From the NCBI GenBank assembly GCA_951804985.1, contig OX638130.1:86337069-86401068 (forward strand): DNA of 64,000 nt, read 5' to 3'. The notes under the pieces are model-generated. The model saw nothing but the letters and a program-made list of their open reading frames with translations, made no database searches and was not told where the DNA came from. The translations under genes and the position numbers were made by a program. The stretch's first letter is position 1. Each line of letters opens with the position of its first letter. Of this stretch, positions 58,968 through 64,000 are shown in pieces. Origin of the DNA: Dryomyza anilis. Taxonomy: Eukaryota > Arthropoda > Insecta > Diptera > Dryomyzidae.

Positions 58968-60379
58968 AAATCATCTTATTGTTCATTTTTTTTTTTTTAA
59001 TTTAACGATTTTTTAATTTAATTAATTTAACAATTTTGTATTTTAATATTTCTGAAATAATTTCGTTGGTTTTTCTTTTAAATTACTTTAAATTCGAACT
59101 TTTTTTCTTTATCCTCCTCATCCCCTATTTAAAATTAAAAACTAAAATATAACAATGTATTCAACAGATGAGTCAAGGCGTTCAGAACGGCGACGCACCC
59201 CACCCCGTTAAGGGCGGAGGCAATCCGCTCCACAAGAGAACAGCCAGGCCTCATATACAAAAATTACGCACTGGATATGCAAAGCCATACCCCACTGGAG
59301 CGATGTCTGTTGCTTTAAACTAGAGCGACGAGTCGAAAAACCCGCCGCACAATTTAAACAAGTTGAACAGAATCGCTGCAATGCGTCTGCACAGCAGAGC
59401 ATGCACATCAAAGAAAGATGTGAGCCCCGAATGCGTGAAAGCGTACAGGACGAGCGCCCTTTTAAGTAGACAACAACACGGCAAGCAGTATTAATCGGCA
59501 GAAATAGTAAAACCAAGTGGGAATTGTACGCAGCAGTTGTGTGGCATCAGGGTAAAAAAAACTAAAGTAATGGAATTGCAATGCAGTGACGTGGCATTAT
59601 TGTGTGTGCGTGGTAGCGGTGCTTACGAAGAGAGACAGTGGCGGTTTTGAGTGAATTTATATGGAACGAACGAACAGTTGGAAAAAAAATTACTACATAC
59701 GCACTTGAATTATTAAAATTTTTTATAGAATATATTTTAATAAAGGAATATAAAAATTTGTTCGTAAAACAATTATTTTTTATAAAGACCGTAGTTTTTT
59801 TCTATTTATACTAAATAATTTGTACTTAAACTTAATTGAAATACTTTTAATTTAACTTTATTACGTGAACAATAAAATTTGAAATAAATGTTTTTTTTAT
59901 TACTTTTTAAATTTTTAAATTAAATACTTTTTATTTAATTTTAATAAGCATGTAATATAATTTGAAATAAATAATATATCTACGTTATAATATTATTTAT
60001 TTCAAATTTTATTACATGCTAATTAAAATTATCATTAAACACTTTTTAATAAATACTAAATAATTATTCTTTATTAAGTTGAATATGTTTTTCAAACGTA
60101 ATAGTATTAAATAAAAAGTATTTATTTCAAATTTTATTACGTGCGTATTAAAAATAAAGAGTATTTAATTTTAGTTTAAATAAGCGGTATTTAAGGTTTT
60201 CGGTTTTGTTATCCCACATGGAATATGGGATTTTTTAAAAACTGTAATAAAGAATAAAAGTTAAATTATTGTCACTAGTAGTGGGTATAATGAAAATATT
60301 GCAATTAAAAATAAAATAGCATTTAATTATTTTAAAACATAAAAGAGTGCTAAAAATGCTTACAATATATATTGAAAAA
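58968..60379. other. Intergenic DNA with a less AT-rich island at 59160-59680
   Basis: The island contains GGCGACGCACCCCACCCCGT, GGAGCGGATTGCC (reverse strand) and a 102-codon open frame on the minus strand that has no motif I know. Because composition contrasts with its flanks, it may be regulatory, an untranslated exon or an unrecognised transposon part. The stretch 59700-60180 consists of short related ATTTAATTTT-type repeats. Confidence 0.3.
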
Positions 60380-60720
60380 TTCCGGAAGGAGGGTCTTTCA
60401 TTCGAACAGCATGACCGCGTAGAAACAAAGATACAATTTATGTGCGCATGGGGGTGGGACAGTTTATATTTTTTTTTTTTTACATTTTTGTCCTTTACAT
60501 TGTTCGTCTTTACAGAAAACTTAATCACGCTTGAATAAAACAAAAAAAAAACAATACAAACAATAACAAGAATACGATGTAAGTAGTAAATAATAATAAT
60601 GAGAACAAAGACAACACGACGTCGACGTGGCAGCAGACAACGAGAGAGACTGGAGCACAACAACAACAAAATATACCGAAGGCGTCACACAGTGGGGCTG
60701 CGACCAACACAAATTTATGA
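60380..60720. other. Less AT-rich island, function unknown
   Basis: Contains GACGTCGACGTGGCAGCAGA and CACACAGTGGGGCTGCGACC. There are no repeats and no coding motif. It is a possible promoter or 5' UTR for the ZNRF gene (minus strand) or an unseen neighbour. Confidence 0.25.
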
Positions 60721-61508
60721 AAATATTTTTGTGAGGAATAGAATTTAGTATATTAGCGTGAAAAATCAAAAAAATTTTAATTTCCGATAAGCAAAATATC
60801 AGAAAACTTATTTTTAAAATAAAAAATCAAAATTACATAAAAAACACGTTTAATATTTCTAAATGTATAAAAATATAGAAATTTAAATTTAAAAAATAAA
60901 AATGTAAATTTTATACCCTACACCTATGAAGTAGATGTCCCGGGATTTGGAATGGTACTTTTCTCATGCCGAGAATATCGGAATTGAATATCGGGTTTTC
61001 TGGGTAATGACGAGTTAGAAAATGCATTCCTCAGCTCTCAATGCGAGCAACGAATATGCGACATCTTTTGCCGAATAGTAAAATTACTCTGAAGCTTTAT
61101 AAAGCAGCCAAAATGCATTTTTTTTAAATTCTGAAAAATGAATAGTACCGAATCCAAACGTGAATTTTCGGTTGTCTCATATATTTGAAATAAAATAGGA
61201 AGCTGTCTAGAAGATGATACTTTACGTTTCTTCATGGAATACAAATATATATTGAAATTATATATTTTTTTCATTTAATTTATATTTTTTACTATTTTGT
61301 TTGTTACCTTTTATTGTTAATTTTCCGTGTTATTTTTCATATAATTTTTAGAAGGCGTGACCGGTATGGTAAATTATTAGTTTTGAGTTCATGCTGCCTG
61401 TCCGAATACGCGGTAACTTGAGAAATGTCGATCAGAATGCAATTTTGTTTCAATATGTTTTAGCCATAAAATAGTTCTGACTTCGGAAATGTACCAAATC
61501 GGTCAACC
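60721..61508. other. AT-rich intergenic DNA
   Basis: No gene or element is recognised. Confidence 0.45.
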
Positions 61509-61634
<126 letters not shown>

Positions 61635-61739
61635 CCGGAACAAATTTTATAAACGAAACAAAAACAACATTTCAGCTAGATAGATTTCTGGTATAGCTAT
61701 CGAAAGGGGTTGGGTATGGAATTCATCATACAAAATCAA

Positions 61740-62693
61740 ACTTATATAATCCACCGGTACAAAATCCATCCGCACACAATCCACCCGTACAAAATCCACC
61801 CGTACAAAATCCACCCGTACAAAATCGACCTTTAGAAAATTCAGCATCCAGCTGGTGGATTTTGTATTGATGAATTTTGTACAGATGGATTTAGTATTTT
61901 AGGTTCCATAACTGTTTTAAATCACTCTAATAACTAATTTTAACAATATTTATGAGAAAGCATCCAGCTGGTGGATTTTGTATTGATGAATTTTGTACAG
62001 ATGGATTTAGTATTTTAGGTTCCATAACTGTTTTAAATCACTCTAATAACTAATTTTAACAATATTTATGAGAAAAAGTCTTTTTATTCCAAAGTATCTG
62101 ATTCTAGTTACTCAGAATTGAGAGTATTTTAGAATATAGGTCATTCCTAATACAAATTGTACTAGAGTCATAATGGGAACACGACGTAATCATAGAAAAA
62201 TTCACAGTACGACTCTGTGTCCTTCTTACTCATAAGGAACATTTTGAGGGAATTGCTTGTCCTTCAACATATGCACGAATGGTCGATGCAAAGAAAATGT
62301 ATCAGCAATCATGCATTCATGATCTCTTGACTCTGACAAAATCTTAAATACAAATATGGTTTTTAGAATAATAAATATTTCTCTTCACATTGATGTTTCA
62401 TCGGAAAGAATATCAAATTCGGGAATATCAAATTCATTAAGAATTTCAGGATCATAAATTTTGCCCTTACGTTGGACGAAATTAAAGGTGAATTTTATAC
62501 ATAAAAGTAGATTATGTAACTAATTAAATTTTATTTTGTTCGGGTGGATTTTGTACGTTTGACGAAATTAAAGGTGAATTTTATACCTAAAAGTAGATTT
62601 TGTAACAAATTAAATTTTATTTTGTTCGGGTGGATTCCGTACGGGTGGCTTTTGTACAGGTGGAATGGATTTTATGCGGGTGGATTTTGTGGT
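61740..62693. mobile_element. Foldback element with arms made of a 16-bp repeat
   Basis: The left arm is several copies of CCGTACAAAATCCACC (about 61755-61830). The right arm carries the inverse GGTGGATTTTGTACGG (about 62540-62690). In the interior a 117-bp unit from AGCATCCAGCTGGTGGATTT is duplicated in tandem (about 61843-61959 and 61960-62074), and an 86-bp unit from GACGAAATTAAAGGTGAATT is duplicated at 62477-62645. There is no coding capacity. Confidence 0.8.
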
Positions 62694-63539
62694 GCTCCCT
62701 TGTGAAAGTGCTCAATAATTAATCGTTCACATTTACTGAATACCATGATTTAAAAAAGAATTTATTAATATTAATATTTTATTAAAGGTACATACAACTC
62801 TTTAATTGATTGAAAACATATTTTTCCAATATAAATTCTATTTTTGTTTATAAATACATGAGTTAAAATGTCATTGAAAGTTATCGAATGTCATCGATAA
62901 CATAGGTATCGCAAATGTAGCGTAAAATTTGTTGATGGAAAAAATGGCGACCGCTCACTCAACATGCTGCGGGTAGCATGCCATTCAGGTACAAAATTCT
63001 CAACAGTTGCACATCTGTTGAGGGCGCTGAATGCAGCTAATATAAACGACAAAGACAGGTGTCAAATCTTGATTGATTGAACATATTTATTATTTATCTA
63101 CTATTAAATCAATATCTGGATGGTAAGTTATGGCCATCCAGATATTATGGCAGTTATGGCATTTTTTCTGAGTATATAAATACCAGATCTTTGTCCCGAG
63201 ATTATTATTTCGTATATTCGCAAAAATTCTTCAGGATATACGACTTAACATTGGGACGACATAAAGTGTTTGATTTTAATAAAATTTGTTTCAAAAAAAT
63301 AATGAGAAATGTGAGATAATTATTACTTGCATTTGTTGCGAAAAAAAGAACTCAATTTAAAATTTTTACTAAACTGTACGTAATAGCAGTCCCACTGTGC
63401 GGTTACGGTAATGTGTTTGTTTCCTTGTCTGTCTATATGAAAAAAAAGCACGTAGCTCTAATTAATTACGCATTATTTTGCATAATTTATATTTATAATT
63501 ATTTAAACTTGATATTCAATTAAATGGCAACGATGGATT
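62694..63539. other. Intergenic DNA
   Basis: The stretch 62930-63060 is less AT-rich (AAAATGGCGACCGCTCACTC, CACATCTGTTGAGGGCGCTG) and could be regulatory. The open frame at 63077-63319 has no known motif. Confidence 0.3.
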
Positions 63540-64000
63540 TTTTTTATTTTTGTTGACAAGGTTACTATGTTGTAACCCATACCATACCGTCTGTGTTCAG
63601 GCGGCAACACTACCTACTTCATTAGTATCATCAGTTCTTGTTTGAAAATAATTAACAAATCAACTAATTAGACTTTCAATTTTAGTTACAACAATCAAGC
63701 GTGCAACTGGACCCAGTGGAATGGAACTAAACGAGGCAGTCAGTTTGTCTGTCTGTCCATCTATCGGTTCGTTCGTTTCTTAGCGCCAAATGGTGTGTGC
63801 GAGAAAAATTGAAAGTTTTCATGTGCAAGCCGCAAGTTGTGCAATAAATTGCAGCGTAATAACTTGATTGGCAAACAGTCATCATCCACACAGTGAAAAA
63901 TCGATTAGATGCCGGCGGAAAACCATTGAAAAATTTAAAAAAAGAAACGAAAAAACCACTGCTGATTGACGTGCGGTGTTGCAGTGACCTTAATTGCAAA
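63540..64000. promoter_or_regulatory. Promoter-like, less AT-rich DNA at the window edge
   Basis: Contains GGCGGCAACACTACC, partly like a fly core-promoter Motif 1, and an initiator-like ATCAGTTC at about 63628. It is followed by unrepeated sequence of higher GC with TTGTCTGTCTGTCCATC. It could be the 5' end of a gene continuing beyond 64000. The antisense open frame from 63999 has no motif. Confidence 0.25.

Noticed and set aside
59208..59516. 102-codon Cys-rich minus-strand frame in a GC-richer island
   Set aside because: No family or motif recognised, no supporting splice sites. Cys residues are irregularly spaced. It is kept only as part of an unexplained island.

Overview
The window looks like nuclear DNA from a fly, probably a higher (brachyceran) dipteran. 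It is very AT-rich and has spliceosomal genes with GT-AG introns, fly-style low-complexity runs (His, Gln, Ala, Ser, Asn), and introns and intergenic DNA packed with small transposons. The species cannot be named from the sequence. Two protein-coding genes can be supported, arranged tail to tail. All other long ORFs are shadows of repeats or low-complexity DNA, apart from two dead transposon genes.

Gene 1 (plus strand, exons between 6991 and 22339) encodes an Otx/Orthodenticle-class homeodomain transcription factor. Its five visible coding segments join in phase into one frame of about 623 codons. They run through a His/Ala-rich N-terminal part, an Otx-like flank (VDALHSMGYPTAT), a K50 homeodomain split between residues 46 and 47, Gln/Ser/Ala/Asn-rich linkers, the Otx motif SIWSP, and a degenerate Otx tail. 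The Otx-type flanks and the unusually diverged homeodomain suggest the second insect orthodenticle paralogue (otd2-like) rather than the ocelliless gene known from Drosophila. The initiator exon was not found and may lie upstream of 6991.

Gene 2 (minus strand, coding exons 46836 to 37913) encodes a compact ZNRF1/2-like E3 ubiquitin ligase of 175 residues. It has an N-terminal myristoylation-type start (MGYVMS), an Asn/Asp-rich linker, a zinc finger and a C-terminal RING. All three introns join in phase.

Mobile DNA makes up much of the rest. There is a tRNA-derived SINE family with eight copies, several with clear target-site duplications. There is a PIF/Harbinger-like MITE family with TWA duplications, including a dense cluster at 18.3-20.8 kb. 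A non-autonomous Helitron (7964-9275) has textbook ends. A dead Tc1-like transposon (31030-33941) carries two later insertions, and there is a non-LTR reverse transcriptase fragment (about 1460-2075). Several long foldback elements occur (453-1380, 26954-28311, 34048-35080, 50305-51294, 57934-58967, 61740-62693), along with many short TIR families. Tandem arrays are common in the introns of gene 2: a roughly 180-bp satellite, a roughly 325-bp repeat, and shorter ones. A few less AT-rich, non-repetitive islands (3200-4320, 9880-10450, 12770-13160, 59160-59680, 60380-60720, 63540-64000) are candidate regulatory or untranslated DNA without clear coding content.
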